DNA from: Comamonadaceae bacterium
Lineage (GTDB): Bacteria; Pseudomonadota; Gammaproteobacteria; Burkholderiales; Burkholderiaceae_C
Direction of reading: 5' to 3'
DNA length: 43,551 bases
Assembly (NCBI GenBank): GCA_947475685.1
Contig: CANJNC010000028.1
Span: forward strand, 1-43,551
Shown here in pieces: positions 1 to 9,752 of the stretch. The position numbers and the translations under genes were made by a program. The notes under the pieces are model-generated. The model did no database searches and was not told the origin of the DNA. It saw only the letters and a program-made list of their open reading frames with translations. The stretch's first letter is position 1. Each line of letters starts with the position of its first letter.

Positions 1-590
1 GCATCGGCCAATTTGAAGATCGCCTCTTCTCCAAGCTCGCCCGTGTCGCCTTCCATGGCCAACTTGGCTGAGCCCTTGATGATCGGGGTGTCGTCTCCAG
101 GGAAATCGTACTTGGAGAGCAACTCGCGCACCTCCATCTCCACGAGCTCGAGCAACTCGGCATCGTCCACCATGTCGCATTTGTTCAAAAACACGATGAT
201 GTAAGGCACGCCCACCTGGCGGGCCAACAAAATGTGCTCACGCGTTTGGGGCATCGGGCCGTCGGCCGCCGAGCACACCAAAATCGCGCCATCCATCTGC
301 GCTGCACCCGTGATCATGTTCTTCACGTAGTCCGCATGTCCAGGACAGTCCACGTGCGCATAGTGACGGTTTTGCGTCTCATACTCCACGTGCGCTGTGT
401 TGATCGTGATGCCACGGGCCTTCTCCTCGGGCGCCGCGTCAATTTGGTCATAGGCCTTCGCCTCGCCGCCAAACTTCTTGGATAAAACCGTCGTGATCGC
501 CGCAGTAAGCGTCGTCTTGCCATGATCCACGTGTCCAATCGTGCCAACGTTCACGTGGGGCTTGGTACGTTCAAATTTTCCTTTTGCCAT
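1..590 (-). CDS. tuf: Elongation factor Tu, N-terminal part (runs off the window)
   Basis: EF-Tu is the cytoplasmic GTPase that carries aminoacyl-tRNA to the ribosome. About 196 codons are visible from the ATG at 588-590, reading leftwards; domains 2 and 3 lie outside the window. The GTPase motifs are clear: P-loop GHVDHGKT at residues 19-26, the switch I segment [15 protein letters not shown] near residue 81 and NKCD near residue 136. It is the last visible gene of the str operon, 104 bases after fusA. Codon use is unusual for the area: the first 120 bases of the window are 69 G+C by hand count, while much of fusA and the ribosomal genes is nearer 40-48 percent. Strong selection on codons, or gene conversion with a second tuf copy, could explain this. 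Identification is certain. Confidence 0.97.
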   Translation of the reverse strand, partial: MAKGKFERTKPHVNVGTIGHVDHGKTTLTAAITTVLSKKFGGEAKAYDQIDAAPEEKARGITINTAHVEYETQNRHYAHVDCPGHADYVKNMITGAAQMDGAILVCSAADGPMPQTREHILLARQVGVPYIIVFLNKCDMVDDAELLELVEMEVRELLSKYDFPGDDTPIIKGSAKLAMEGDTGELGEEAIFKLAD

Positions 591-694
591 TTTATTTCCT
601 AAAGAACATTCCCGTGTGATGGTTTAAAGTTTGCACATAACTGCTTTTTCGTTGAGCACGGGAACACAACGGCGCTATGTCGCAGACTGTTTTA

Positions 695-2797
695 CTATTT
701 AGATCTTGCAGCAACAATTGCCTCTGCAATATTTCTGGGGGCTTCGGAATAATGTTTAAATTCCATGGTGTAAGTTGCCCGTCCCTGAGACATGGATCTC
801 AATGTTGTCGAGTATCCAAACATTTCTGAAAGGGGCACCTCAGCTTTAATTGCTTTACCTCCGCCAACCATATCTTCCATGCCTTGAACCATTCCTCGTC
901 TTGAAGACAAGTCACCCATGACGTTTCCGGCATAGTCTTCTGGTGTTTCAACTTCAACTGACATCATGGGCTCAAGAATAACAGGGCTTGCTTTTTTACA
1001 GCCTTCTTTAAATCCAAATATGGCCGCCATTTTGAAAGCCATCTCTGAAGAGTCCACATCATGGTATGAACCGAAGTGCAACGTCACTTTCACATCAACC
1101 ACTGGATACCCTGCAAGCACACCAGTTGTCAACGCCTCATTGACACCTTTTTCAACAGCCGGTATGTATTCACGAGGAACAACACCACCTTTGATTGCAT
1201 CTACAAATTCAAAACCTTTTCCAGCTTCATTGGGCTCAATCTTAAATACAACGTGTCCATATTGGCCCTTGCCCCCAGATTGCCGGACAAATTTACCTTC
1301 GGCATCGTCAATGGTTTTGCGAATTGTTTCTCTGTATGCAACTTGTGGCTTACCTACATTCGCCTCCACACCAAATTCGCGCCTCATGCGATCAACAATA
1401 ATTTCTAAATGCAATTCACCCATGCCGGCAATAATCGTTTGTCCAGACTCTTCATCCGTCTTAACTCTAAACGAAGGATCCTCAGCGGCCAAGCGCTGTA
1501 AGGCAATGCCCATCTTTTCTTGATCTACTTTTGTCTTTGGTTCAACGGCTTGTGCAATCACTGGCTCTGGAAAAACCATTCTTTCTAACATAACAATGTT
1601 GTCAGGGTCACATAATGTTTCGCCAGTTGTCACATCTTTCAAACCAACGCATGCAGCAATGTCACCGGCACAAATCTCCTCTACTTCTTGACGATTGTTC
1701 GCATGCATTTGAACAATTCGGCCAATTCTTTCTTTTTTACCTTTGATTGGGTTATAGACCGTGTCTCCTTTATTCAGTACACCCGAGTAAACTCGAATAA
1801 ATGTCAACTGACCCACAAACGGATCAGTCATCAATTTAAAAGCCAATGCCGAGAACTTCTCTTTATCATCAGCTTTTCTAGTCACAGGCTTTTCTGAGTC
1901 ATCCGTTCCACCGACTGGAGGAATGTCAATGGGAGAAGGCATGAGCTCAATAACGGCATCTAACATACGTTGCACGCCTTTATTTTTAAAGGCTGTTCCA
2001 CAAAGCATTGGTTGAATTTCACTCGCAATTGTTCTGATGCGCAAGCCAAGTGTGATCTCTTCTTCGGTTAAATCACCCTCTTCAAGATATTTATTCATTA
2101 GTGTCTCTGATGCCTCTGCGGCCGCTTCGACCATATTCTCACGCCATTTTTTCGCGTCTTCTAACAACTCAGCTGGAATTTCCTCGTAGTTGAATTTCAT
2201 GCCTTGTGATGCCTCATCCCAAATGATGGCTTTCATTTTGCGTAAATCAACGACACCCCTAAAGTTTTCTTCTGCACCAATTGGAATCACAATCGGAACT
2301 GGACTTGCCTTGAGGCGCAATTTCATTTGATCGTACACTTTGAAAAAGTTTGCTCCCGTTCGATCCATTTTATTAACAAAGGCTAAGCGCGGCACTTTGT
2401 ATTTATTGGCTTGACGCCAAACAGTTTCTGATTGTGGTTGAACTCCTCCAACAGCACAATAAACCATACACGCACCATCAAGAACACGCATTGAACGCTC
2501 AACTTCAATGGTAAAGTCTACGTGGCCTGGGGTGTCAATAATGTTGATACGATGCTCTGGAAAAGACAGATCCATGCCTTTCCAAAAACAAGTTGTTGCT
2601 GCTGAGGTTATGGTAATTCCACGCTCTTGCTCTTGCTCCATCCAATCCATAGTAGCTGCACCATCGTGCACTTCACCAATCTTGTGATTTACACCTGTAT
2701 AGAAAAGAATACGCTCCGTTGTCGTTGTCTTACCTGCGTCAATATGTGCAGAGATACCAATGTTACGGTAATGCTCAATAGGAGTTTTGCGGGCCAT
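695..2797 (-). CDS. fusA: Elongation factor G
   Basis: EF-G is the cytoplasmic GTPase that drives translocation of tRNA and mRNA on the ribosome and, with RRF, ribosome recycling. The 700-residue length is normal for the family. The G domain shows AHIDAGKT at 17-24, DTPGHVD at 88-94 and NKMD at 142-145. Domain IV and V sequences follow, including [15 protein letters not shown] and the C-terminal [10 protein letters not shown] segment. It is the third gene of the str operon, 93 bases downstream of rpsG and followed by tuf. Nothing suggests truncation or a diverged EF-G2 paralogue. Confidence 0.98.
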   Translation of the reverse strand: MARKTPIEHYRNIGISAHIDAGKTTTTERILFYTGVNHKIGEVHDGAATMDWMEQEQERGITITSAATTCFWKGMDLSFPEHRINIIDTPGHVDFTIEVERSMRVLDGACMVYCAVGGVQPQSETVWRQANKYKVPRLAFVNKMDRTGANFFKVYDQMKLRLKASPVPIVIPIGAEENFRGVVDLRKMKAIIWDEASQGMKFNYEEIPAELLEDAKKWRENMVEAAAEASETLMNKYLEEGDLTEEEITLGLRIRTIASEIQPMLCGTAFKNKGVQRMLDAVIELMPSPIDIPPVGGTDDSEKPVTRKADDKEKFSALAFKLMTDPFVGQLTFIRVYSGVLNKGDTVYNPIKGKKERIGRIVQMHANNRQEVEEICAGDIAACVGLKDVTTGETLCDPDNIVMLERMVFPEPVIAQAVEPKTKVDQEKMGIALQRLAAEDPSFRVKTDEESGQTIIAGMGELHLEIIVDRMRREFGVEANVGKPQVAYRETIRKTIDDAEGKFVRQSGGKGQYGHVVFKIEPNEAGKGFEFVDAIKGGVVPREYIPAVEKGVNEALTTGVLAGYPVVDVKVTLHFGSYHDVDSSEMAFKMAAIFGFKEGCKKASPVILEPMMSVEVETPEDYAGNVMGDLSSRRGMVQGMEDMVGGGKAIKAEVPLSEMFGYSTTLRSMSQGRATYTMEFKHYSEAPRNIAEAIVAARSK

Positions 2798-2890
2798 GAT
2801 AGATGCCTTTTATTTGAAATACAAAAATGAATATAGAAAGAACCCAAGAAGTTACAGCGCCTCTTGAGTTCCGCCTAGATAGATTAAAAA

Positions 2891-3361
2891 TTAGAAACGG
2901 AAATGAGAGAACGCTTTATTGGCTTCAGCCATGCGGTGAACTTCATCACGCTTTTTCATAGCGCCACCACGGCCTTCTGAAGCTTCTAAGAGTTCATTGG
3001 CCAAACGCAATGCCATCGATTTTTCACCACGCTTGCGTGCCGCTTCTTTGAGCCAACGCATTGACAAAGCCAAGCGTCGAACGGGCCTTACTTCTACCGG
3101 GACTTGGTAGTTGGCACCCCCGACACGTCTTGATTTAACTTCTACCATTGGCTTGACGTTGTTGATTGCCACATTAAACAACTCTAGCGGGTCTTTGCCA
3201 GATTTTTGTTCCATTTGCTCTAAGGCACCATAAATAATGCGCTCAGCAACAGCCTTTTTACCACCCTCCATTATGACGTTCATAAATTTTGAGAGCTCGA
3301 CATTGCCATATTTGGGATCAGGCAAAATTTCACGTTTGGGGACTTCGCGACGACGTGGCAT
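2891..3361 (-). CDS. rpsG: 30S ribosomal protein S7
   Basis: S7 binds the 3' major domain of 16S rRNA and nucleates assembly of the 30S head. The 156-residue protein has the usual start [19 protein letters not shown] and the family segments [19 protein letters not shown] and RWL. It is the second gene of the str operon. A 142-base spacer separates it from rpsL; in Escherichia coli the equivalent spacer carries an S7 autoregulatory site, but I cannot show a matching structure here beyond a weak GACTC/GAGTC stem near 3434-3452. Length and sequence leave no real alternative. Confidence 0.98.
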   Translation of the reverse strand: MPRRREVPKREILPDPKYGNVELSKFMNVIMEGGKKAVAERIIYGALEQMEQKSGKDPLELFNVAINNVKPMVEVKSRRVGGANYQVPVEVRPVRRLALSMRWLKEAARKRGEKSMALRLANELLEASEGRGGAMKKRDEVHRMAEANKAFSHFRF

Positions 3362-3503
3362 ATCATTTCCTTTATTGCTTCAGTTGGGTCTTTATTTAGA
3401 CACCTTGGGAGATCAATCAGTAACTCCCACTTACTCGACTCTTTTCGATTGAGTCACTACGTCTTAAATCTATCAGCCAGATAAATATAAGACACCATTT
3501 TTT

Positions 3504-3881
3504 TTACGCCTTTTTAGGACGCTTTGCACCGTATTTAGATCTAGATTGCTTGCGGTCTTTAACACCTTGCAAGTCTAACGATCCACGCACAATGTGGTAT
3601 CTGACACCGGGTAAATCTTTTACTCGACCTCCGCGCACAAGAACCACGGAGTGTTCTTGTAAATTATGACCCTCGCCACCGATATAAGAAATTACTTCAA
3701 ATCCATTTGTTAAACGAACTTTAGCAACTTTTCTTAAGGCAGAATTAGGCTTCTTTGGCGTTGTCGTATAGACACGGGTACAGACGCCCCTTCTTTGAGG
3801 TGAATTTTGCATCGCAGGGCTTTTTGACTTGGTCTTTTCGACCTCGCGCCCATGACGCACCAATTGGTTAATGGTTGGCAT
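3504..3881 (-). CDS. rpsL: 30S ribosomal protein S12
   Basis: S12 lies at the 30S decoding centre and influences accuracy. The 125-residue protein carries the invariant [17 protein letters not shown] stretch (residues 41-57) and [13 protein letters not shown]. The two lysines that are classically replaced in streptomycin-resistant mutants are wild type here: Lys43 (Lys42 in E. coli numbering) and Lys88 (Lys87). It is the first gene of the str operon. Its promoter is at 3947-3975, and a terminator-like hairpin lies between that promoter and the start codon. Confidence 0.98.
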   Translation of the reverse strand: MPTINQLVRHGREVEKTKSKSPAMQNSPQRRGVCTRVYTTTPKKPNSALRKVAKVRLTNGFEVISYIGGEGHNLQEHSVVLVRGGRVKDLPGVRYHIVRGSLDLQGVKDRKQSRSKYGAKRPKKA

Positions 3882-3912
3882 TTTAAACGTCCCAAACGTT
3901 AATTTCGTGAAT

Positions 3913-3941
3913 AAAAAAGCTTCCCGGAAATTCCGGAAAGC
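3913..3941 (-). terminator. Hairpin with U-tract between the str promoter and rpsL
   Basis: On the minus strand, 3941-3919 folds into a 10-bp stem (one U-G wobble, 3-base loop) whose arms are GCTTTCCGGA and TCCGGGAAGC, followed directly by six T residues (3918-3913). The wobble pair exists only on the minus strand; on the plus strand it is a mismatch, so the element is built to work leftwards. It lies 66 bases beyond the stop codon of the upstream D,D-carboxypeptidase gene and is a good intrinsic terminator for that operon. It also lies downstream of the predicted str promoter, so it could attenuate rpsL transcription. Confidence 0.75.
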
Positions 3942-3946
3942 CTTCG

Positions 3947-3975
3947 ATTGTATCAGTTGATTGCTTTATAAGCAA
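3947..3975 (-). promoter_or_regulatory. Predicted sigma-70 promoter of the str operon
   Basis: On the minus strand there is TTGCTT (3975-3970), a 17-base spacer and TACAAT (3952-3947). This is the only strong promoter match between dacA and rpsL. The predicted start of transcription is near 3940, which is where the terminator-like hairpin begins. The site is inferred from consensus only. Confidence 0.6.
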
Positions 3976-4006
3976 GTAGGCCGGTTTGTGGCAGTTTTAG
4001 TTTTAC

Positions 4007-5170
4007 CTATTTAATCCAAAGTCTCAAGGTATCCCAGGCCCGCCCAAAAATTGAGGCCTGATCAATTTGTTGTAATGCCCCCAACTCAATAGTACTAAAG
4101 TTCTCGGCCCCAAGCTTTAGTTTCATTTTAGCTACGATTTCTCCTTTCTGTATCGGCGCAACCAATGGATCTCGGTATTCAATTTGAGAACTGACCATGG
4201 AGGCTTGGCCAGCTGGCACAGCTATCACGATGGGCTCTGTTTTGCCAATTGAAAGCTCATTTTCTTTTCCCTTCCACACTTTGAGCTTGAAAACAGCCTG
4301 GTTTGCATTAAATAAGTTCAAGGTTTCAAATGCAGTAAAACCCCAATTTAATAATTTTTGTGATTCAACTGCTCTTGCATTTTCACTTGAAGCGCCTAAA
4401 ACAATTGACAAAAGGCGTCGCCCAGTAAGACCGGGTACATCTCGTTTAGCCGTTGCAATCATACAAAATCCCGCAGCATCTGTATGTCCTGTTTTGAGTC
4501 CATCAACTGTAGGATCTCTGAAAAGCAAAAGATTCCTATTGGAGTCATTGGCTGCAGGTGTACCAGGATAACGGTACTTTTTTATTGCGTAATAACCCAC
4601 ATACTCCGGAAAGTCGTGCATCAAACTCGTTGCTAAGATCGATAAGTCATTTGCAGTTGTTAGATGACCTTGAGCAGTAAGTCCTTCTGGGTTTTTATAT
4701 ACGGTAGACAACATCCCCAAACGTTTAGCTTGCTCATTCATCATCTGCACAAAACGGCCCACATTCCCTCCAACTCCTTCTGCCAAAGCAACCGTCGCAT
4801 CATTACCTGACTGGACAATCATTCCTTTTATTAAATCTTCGACCGGTACCATCATTTTTGGATCAATGAACATTCTTGATCCAGGCATTTTCCAAGCCAA
4901 TAGTGATACGGACATCGTTTGCTTTAAATCAATTTTTTTGGATTTCAATGCATCAAATACAACATATGCTGCCATTAATTTTGTTAAAGACGCAGGCTCT
5001 ACAGGTTCGTTAGACAAATGCTCAGCCAATACTTGATGCGCAGAAATATCAATCAGTAAATATGATTTTGCCGCAATTTCTGGAGGACTTAATGCTTGCG
5101 CATTGACGAAACCATATAAACAACTTAGGAGAAAAAATAACTTAATTAAAATTACATTGATATTTTTCAT
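4007..5170 (-). CDS. dacA: D-alanyl-D-alanine carboxypeptidase, PBP5/6 family
   Basis: This is a periplasmic serine peptidase that trims the terminal D-alanine from peptidoglycan pentapeptides (peptidase family S11). The 387 residues begin with a signal peptide (hydrophobic core about residues 6-24, cleavage near VNAQA). The three penicillin-binding motifs are present: SLTK at 61-64 with the nucleophile Ser61, SGN at 121-123 and KTG at 226-228. A PBP5-type C-terminal domain follows and the protein ends in a short amphipathic segment, which in this family anchors the enzyme to the inner membrane. It is the last gene of a minus-strand operon, 8 bases after the hydrolase gene. The symbol dacA is by family resemblance; dacC is equally possible. 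Confidence 0.93.
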   Translation of the reverse strand: MKNINVILIKLFFLLSCLYGFVNAQALSPPEIAAKSYLLIDISAHQVLAEHLSNEPVEPASLTKLMAAYVVFDALKSKKIDLKQTMSVSLLAWKMPGSRMFIDPKMMVPVEDLIKGMIVQSGNDATVALAEGVGGNVGRFVQMMNEQAKRLGMLSTVYKNPEGLTAQGHLTTANDLSILATSLMHDFPEYVGYYAIKKYRYPGTPAANDSNRNLLLFRDPTVDGLKTGHTDAAGFCMIATAKRDVPGLTGRRLLSIVLGASSENARAVESQKLLNWGFTAFETLNLFNANQAVFKLKVWKGKENELSIGKTEPIVIAVPAGQASMVSSQIEYRDPLVAPIQKGEIVAKMKLKLGAENFSTIELGALQQIDQASIFGRAWDTLRLWIK

Positions 5171-5178
5171 TTAATTTC

Positions 5179-5838
5179 TTAATATTCCGTTGAATTGACA
5201 TGCCTGAGTATTAATCCTTTTAAAAGAGGTAACTGTCCGTGAAAAAAATGCCCCGTTTGCGGCACCACGGTTACTGGCATTGTTTGCATTTTGGCCCAAG
5301 CCATGACGTGATGAAGCTCTACAGTTTCGTCATCTTCTCCGTGAACCACCAATGTATCAAAAAGATATTTTGAATCAATCGAAGGCGAATCAAATCTCGA
5401 TACGGCTAGACCTATTAAAATAATCTTTTGTATATCCCTAGTCGTTTTTAACAATTCAACGGCTCGGCATGTGACGGCCGCACCAAAAGAAAAACCCCCC
5501 AAGCAAATCGGTGCGTTGGGTGCAAGCTCTTTGATTACATTCAAAAGATCTTCTGTCTCTCCAATTGCATTGTCAAATTGACCCTCGCTTTGACCAACGC
5601 CCCTAAAATTGAACCTTATTACGGTCCATCCTGCATAGGAAAAAGCCCTGGACATGGTTTGGATAACTTTGTTTTCCATTGTGCCTCCATGCAAAGGATG
5701 TGGATGGCTGAGGATGGCAAAACCCTTTGACTTTACGTTTTGTTCAGATCTTGGTGGATCAATGGCTGTTTCTAACAATCCATATGGCGTATTTATGAGT
5801 TTTTTTTGTGCGCTTGAATTCAAATTGTTATCTTCCAA
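5179..5838 (-). CDS. Alpha/beta hydrolase of the serine aminopeptidase-like family
   Basis: The protein has an alpha/beta hydrolase core: the oxyanion segment HPHPLHGGTM, then FNFRGVGQSEG, the nucleophile elbow GFSFG, an acidic residue in VHGEDDETV and the late histidine in QTGHFFHGQL. It resembles small predicted hydrolases with a GxSxG motif that are common beside cell-envelope genes; the substrate is unknown. The start is uncertain. An ATG at 5880 would overlap the ferredoxin gene by 53 bases. I prefer the TTG at 5838-5836, which overlaps the last codons and stop of the ferredoxin gene and would allow translational coupling; a second TTG lies at 5823. It sits in the hemJ-to-dacA operon. 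Confidence 0.75.
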   Translation of the reverse strand: MEDNNLNSSAQKKLINTPYGLLETAIDPPRSEQNVKSKGFAILSHPHPLHGGTMENKVIQTMSRAFSYAGWTVIRFNFRGVGQSEGQFDNAIGETEDLLNVIKELAPNAPICLGGFSFGAAVTCRAVELLKTTRDIQKIILIGLAVSRFDSPSIDSKYLFDTLVVHGEDDETVELHHVMAWAKMQTMPVTVVPQTGHFFHGQLPLLKGLILRHVNSTEY

Positions 5839-6163
5839 TATTATCTGGTAACAATAATCTTTGAACCTCTTGATTTGCAATCAAATGCTTTTCAATAATT
5901 TCATCAAGATCGGCTGTATCAAAATATGTATACCATGTTTGCTCAGGATAAATTACCACCACAGGCCCACCCGCGCAACGGTCTAAACAACCGGCCTTGT
6001 TTACTCTCACGCCTGCGGGACCTGACAATCCAAGTTCTTTAACCCGACTTTTACAGTAATCAAAACCTTCTCGCGCTTTATAAATGGCACAAGATTGTTC
6101 TGCGTTCTTTCTTTCATTTAAACAAAAAAAGACATGGTGCTTGTAGTAAGGATTGTTGGCCAT
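5828..6163 (-). CDS. Thioredoxin-like [2Fe-2S] ferredoxin
   Basis: This 111-residue protein belongs to the thioredoxin-like ferredoxin family (Shethna-type), which binds a 2Fe-2S cluster through four cysteines. The cysteines seen are Cys14, Cys25, Cys37, Cys59 and Cys63. The spacing C14-x10-C25 followed by the GCLDRCAGGP motif (58-66) fits the family, so Cys14, Cys25, Cys59 and Cys63 are the likely ligands. It presumably transfers electrons in the cytoplasm; the partner is unknown. It lies 56 bases after the VanZ-like gene and overlaps the following hydrolase gene. The opening NPYYKHHVFFCLNER is typical of betaproteobacterial members. Confidence 0.88.
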   Translation of the reverse strand: MANNPYYKHHVFFCLNERKNAEQSCAIYKAREGFDYCKSRVKELGLSGPAGVRVNKAGCLDRCAGGPVVVIYPEQTWYTYFDTADLDEIIEKHLIANQEVQRLLLPDNIGR

Positions 6164-6219
6164 TTTATTTATTTACCTTTGAGATTTTGTATTAGAGATC
6201 ACTTTTCTTTTGTTTACAT

Positions 6220-7317
6220 TCATTTTATTCTTTTGTTTTGTAACCTAAATAATATTTGTATAAATAAAATATATGGCCAAATCAAGCATGCCCATTGTGT
6301 TAATCCAATAAATCTAGCGTTTTTGCCTTGCTCCCAAATTTGTATACTTTGAGCTAAATAAACATCACTATGGATGCCATTGGTTAAAATTAAATGCACG
6401 GTTAGGACGCCAAGTAAGATAATTTGAATTGATTTCGTGGTTGATTTTAAAAAATACGAAGCCGCAAATGCAGTCAAAACCAGTCCAAAACTCACCAAAA
6501 TCGACAACCACGACAAAATATGCTCAACTCCAAATGTTAACGCTGACGACACCATTAACACCCCAACCCCTGAAGTAAACACTGCAATGGTTAGCCAAAC
6601 TCGATGTGCCAATCCTGGAACGATGCTATAGCCTAAAAATACAGGTATCAATAAACCTGTCATGACGCACAACACAACTTCAATCGGGTTGATTTGTATT
6701 TTAGTTGAATCACTTGCGCTTAATAAATTCTCTAATGATGTACCCATCACTGATTCAGCCACTTTGATTCTTACTCTCCAATACACATCACCCATTAGAA
6801 ATGGTATTGTTGGAGGGTAAAAAATCGCAAATGGCCATACTACAAGACAAGCTAAAGGACCAACTGATTCCTTTATCAACCACCTAGATCTGATCTGATT
6901 CCAAGTATCAATATATCTATGTTTTTCACAAAAATATGCAATGAATAATCCAGTAATTGTTCCAAAAGAGTTTAATAGAAAGTCAACAGTTGAAGGTACT
7001 CTTGATGGAAGATACGTTTGCAATGATTCCAAAACAAGGGATAAAAGCACACCAAATAGCCAATTGAAACTAAATTGGCCACGCTTTTTTTTAACTCTTA
7101 TATCAGTCATTGCTAGAAAAAAGCCAAAAGGCACATAGCCAGATAAATTTATAAAAACATCACTGACGGTCCAATAAAGTGGTAACGGCGCCCATAAAAA
7201 CGCCCATGGAGCAATTTCTTGATTTCTCCACCCTGAAAACGGATACAAACTCGCATAAACAATCACCGCTGCATACACCCAAGAAATTGGGGTCGCGGAG
7301 GTTTTTATTTTCCCCAT
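6220..7317 (-). CDS. VanZ-family integral membrane protein
   Basis: This is a predicted polytopic inner-membrane protein of 365 residues. The N-terminal 125 residues or so match VanZ-like proteins: the SLYPFSGWR segment, DVFINLSGYVPFGFFLA and the LESLQTYLPSRVPSTVDFLLN motif, which is the most conserved part of the family. About five more hydrophobic segments follow in a C-terminal half that single-domain VanZ proteins (around 160 residues) lack. The biochemical function of VanZ-like proteins is not settled; the name comes from teicoplanin resistance, but most members are not resistance genes. The start lies 2 bases after the hemJ stop, so the two are co-transcribed. Confidence 0.85.
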   Translation of the reverse strand: MGKIKTSATPISWVYAAVIVYASLYPFSGWRNQEIAPWAFLWAPLPLYWTVSDVFINLSGYVPFGFFLAMTDIRVKKKRGQFSFNWLFGVLLSLVLESLQTYLPSRVPSTVDFLLNSFGTITGLFIAYFCEKHRYIDTWNQIRSRWLIKESVGPLACLVVWPFAIFYPPTIPFLMGDVYWRVRIKVAESVMGTSLENLLSASDSTKIQINPIEVVLCVMTGLLIPVFLGYSIVPGLAHRVWLTIAVFTSGVGVLMVSSALTFGVEHILSWLSILVSFGLVLTAFAASYFLKSTTKSIQIILLGVLTVHLILTNGIHSDVYLAQSIQIWEQGKNARFIGLTQWACLIWPYILFIQILFRLQNKRIK

Positions 7318-7319
7318 AT

Positions 7320-7850
7320 CTACGTCTTTGAATTGTATTTTTTTGCCAAAAAATTAATCATCAGGATGAGCGATATCACCAATAAAAAAGCCAATAGTAT
7401 ATTTATGATAAATTCTTCCAATTCAACTGGTTTATTAACAACCAGTGCAACAACAAATACCATCAGTACAACTGGTATTTCATTGAACCATCTGAACCAA
7501 ATATGAGAATTTAAATTGTTCTGCTCTTTGAAATTTTGTAATATTTTGTAGCAATATAAATGATAGACGAGCGTTAAAGTCACCAATCCCAATTTCAAAT
7601 GCATCCAACCTTGTTCTGAAGAAAATCCAATTCCATAGTAGGCCCACAATATCAATCCAAGCAAAATGCTTGGTATCATTAAAATTGACATGAACCGCAA
7701 AAGCTTCTCAGCCATGACAATCAATCTTTCTCTAGTCCCTTGTTCACTCTCGCTTAACATGGCTAAATTCACAAAAATTCTTGGCAAGTAAAAAAGACCT
7801 GCAAACCAACTTGCTACAAAAATAATATGAAATGTTTTGATCCAAAGCAC
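7320..7850 (-). CDS. hemJ: HemJ-type protoporphyrinogen IX oxidase (CopD-like membrane protein)
   Basis: HemJ oxidises protoporphyrinogen IX to protoporphyrin IX in the inner membrane, the penultimate step of haem synthesis in many bacteria lacking HemG and HemY. The 176-residue protein has four to five predicted membrane helices. It opens with the family signature LWIKTFHIIFVASWFAGLFYLPR, interrupted only by numbering: His8 lies in helix 1, and a second conserved patch GWMHLKLGL begins at residue 81, followed by YHLYCY. It is the first gene of the leftward operon and is divergent from hemB, another haem gene, across 130 bases, which supports the haem assignment over a copper-uptake CopD role. 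Confidence 0.85.
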   Translation of the reverse strand: MLWIKTFHIIFVASWFAGLFYLPRIFVNLAMLSESEQGTRERLIVMAEKLLRFMSILMIPSILLGLILWAYYGIGFSSEQGWMHLKLGLVTLTLVYHLYCYKILQNFKEQNNLNSHIWFRWFNEIPVVLMVFVVALVVNKPVELEEFIINILLAFLLVISLILMINFLAKKYNSKT

Positions 7851-7977
7851 GCTATGCTCCTAAGAATGGCTGATTTTTTTACTATACCTATTAAATTACA
7901 ATTTGTAAGTGGTTTATCCAATGACCTCCCCTCTACTTTCTGTTACAAACATATCCTTGTTTTATCAATTATTTTAA

Positions 7978-8985
<1,008 letters not shown>

Positions 8986-9034
8986 CATCCCATTGATCTT
9001 AGCTAACGTAGTATTTTCTAATACAACTAACTCT

Positions 9035-9730
9035 TCAACTTAAGAGATGTTTCTGGAAAAATGTCAGCGTTCTTTTTAAAGCAATATTAGCGGACTCCTC
9101 ATGAAAGGCACCCCTATGATCACAATTAAATCCATGATCTGCTGGATATAAGAAAACCTCTACATTCGAATGTTTTTCTTCAAATGCTTTTACCGTGTCC
9201 ATTGTGATCCAATGGTCTTTTTCTGCAAAGTGAGCGATTGTTGGACATTTTGGTGTGAGTGAAATTGCAGGCTCCACGGTCATGCCCCCACCATAATATG
9301 GTGCTGCAGCATCTACTCCAGTCACATTTGCGGCGGACCTCCAAGTTAACAACCCCCCCCAACAATATCCAACTATGCCTACTTTTAATCCTTTTGTTTC
9401 GGCAATAGCCCAATCAACACTGGCTTGGATGTCCTTTAAAACGCCCTCATCAGGAAGACTTTCAGCAGCCGTTTTAAGTTCAAATCCCGCTTTCATGTCA
9501 TCGGGCGCATAGCCTAAATCTACGTCTTTTTTTATACGTGAAAATGTCGCTGGAGCAATTGCTAAATATCCTTGCTCAGCATAGCCGTCTACTACTGCTT
9601 TAATATGCGCATTGACTCCAAATATTTCTTGTAAAACAATAATACATGCTGTAGCTTGACCCTTAGGGTAAGCAACGTAATTATCGTTTTTAAATTGATC
9701 TTTGGCTTCGACTTGTATTGTTTTACCCAT
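9035..9730 (-). CDS. Dienelactone hydrolase family protein
   Basis: This 231-residue cytoplasmic alpha/beta hydrolase belongs to the dienelactone hydrolase (carboxymethylenebutenolidase) family. The triad can be read directly: Cys123 in GYCWGG, Asp171 in AEKDHW and His198 in PADHGFNCDHRG; Glu35 in LQEIFGVN matches the residue that controls the nucleophile. The family opens lactone rings in chloroaromatic degradation, but housekeeping copies of unknown substrate are common, and no catechol pathway genes are nearby. It follows metW by 22 bases and is probably co-transcribed with metX-metW. It is convergent with hemB. Confidence 0.9.
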   Translation of the reverse strand: MGKTIQVEAKDQFKNDNYVAYPKGQATACIIVLQEIFGVNAHIKAVVDGYAEQGYLAIAPATFSRIKKDVDLGYAPDDMKAGFELKTAAESLPDEGVLKDIQASVDWAIAETKGLKVGIVGYCWGGLLTWRSAANVTGVDAAAPYYGGGMTVEPAISLTPKCPTIAHFAEKDHWITMDTVKAFEEKHSNVEVFLYPADHGFNCDHRGAFHEESANIALKRTLTFFQKHLLS

Positions 9731-9752
9731 TTTTCATCCTTTGAAAGTACGT

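Noticed and set aside
535-560. CACGTG cores in tuf, pckG (37981), LysR (35291) and other genes as possible parS sites
   Set aside because: Outside the 6-base core the arms do not match TGTTTCACGTGAAACA, so they are chance E-box-like hexamers.
3362-3503. Possible S7 autoregulatory structure between rpsL and rpsG
   Set aside because: Only a 5-base stem with a 9-base loop is visible, too weak to call.
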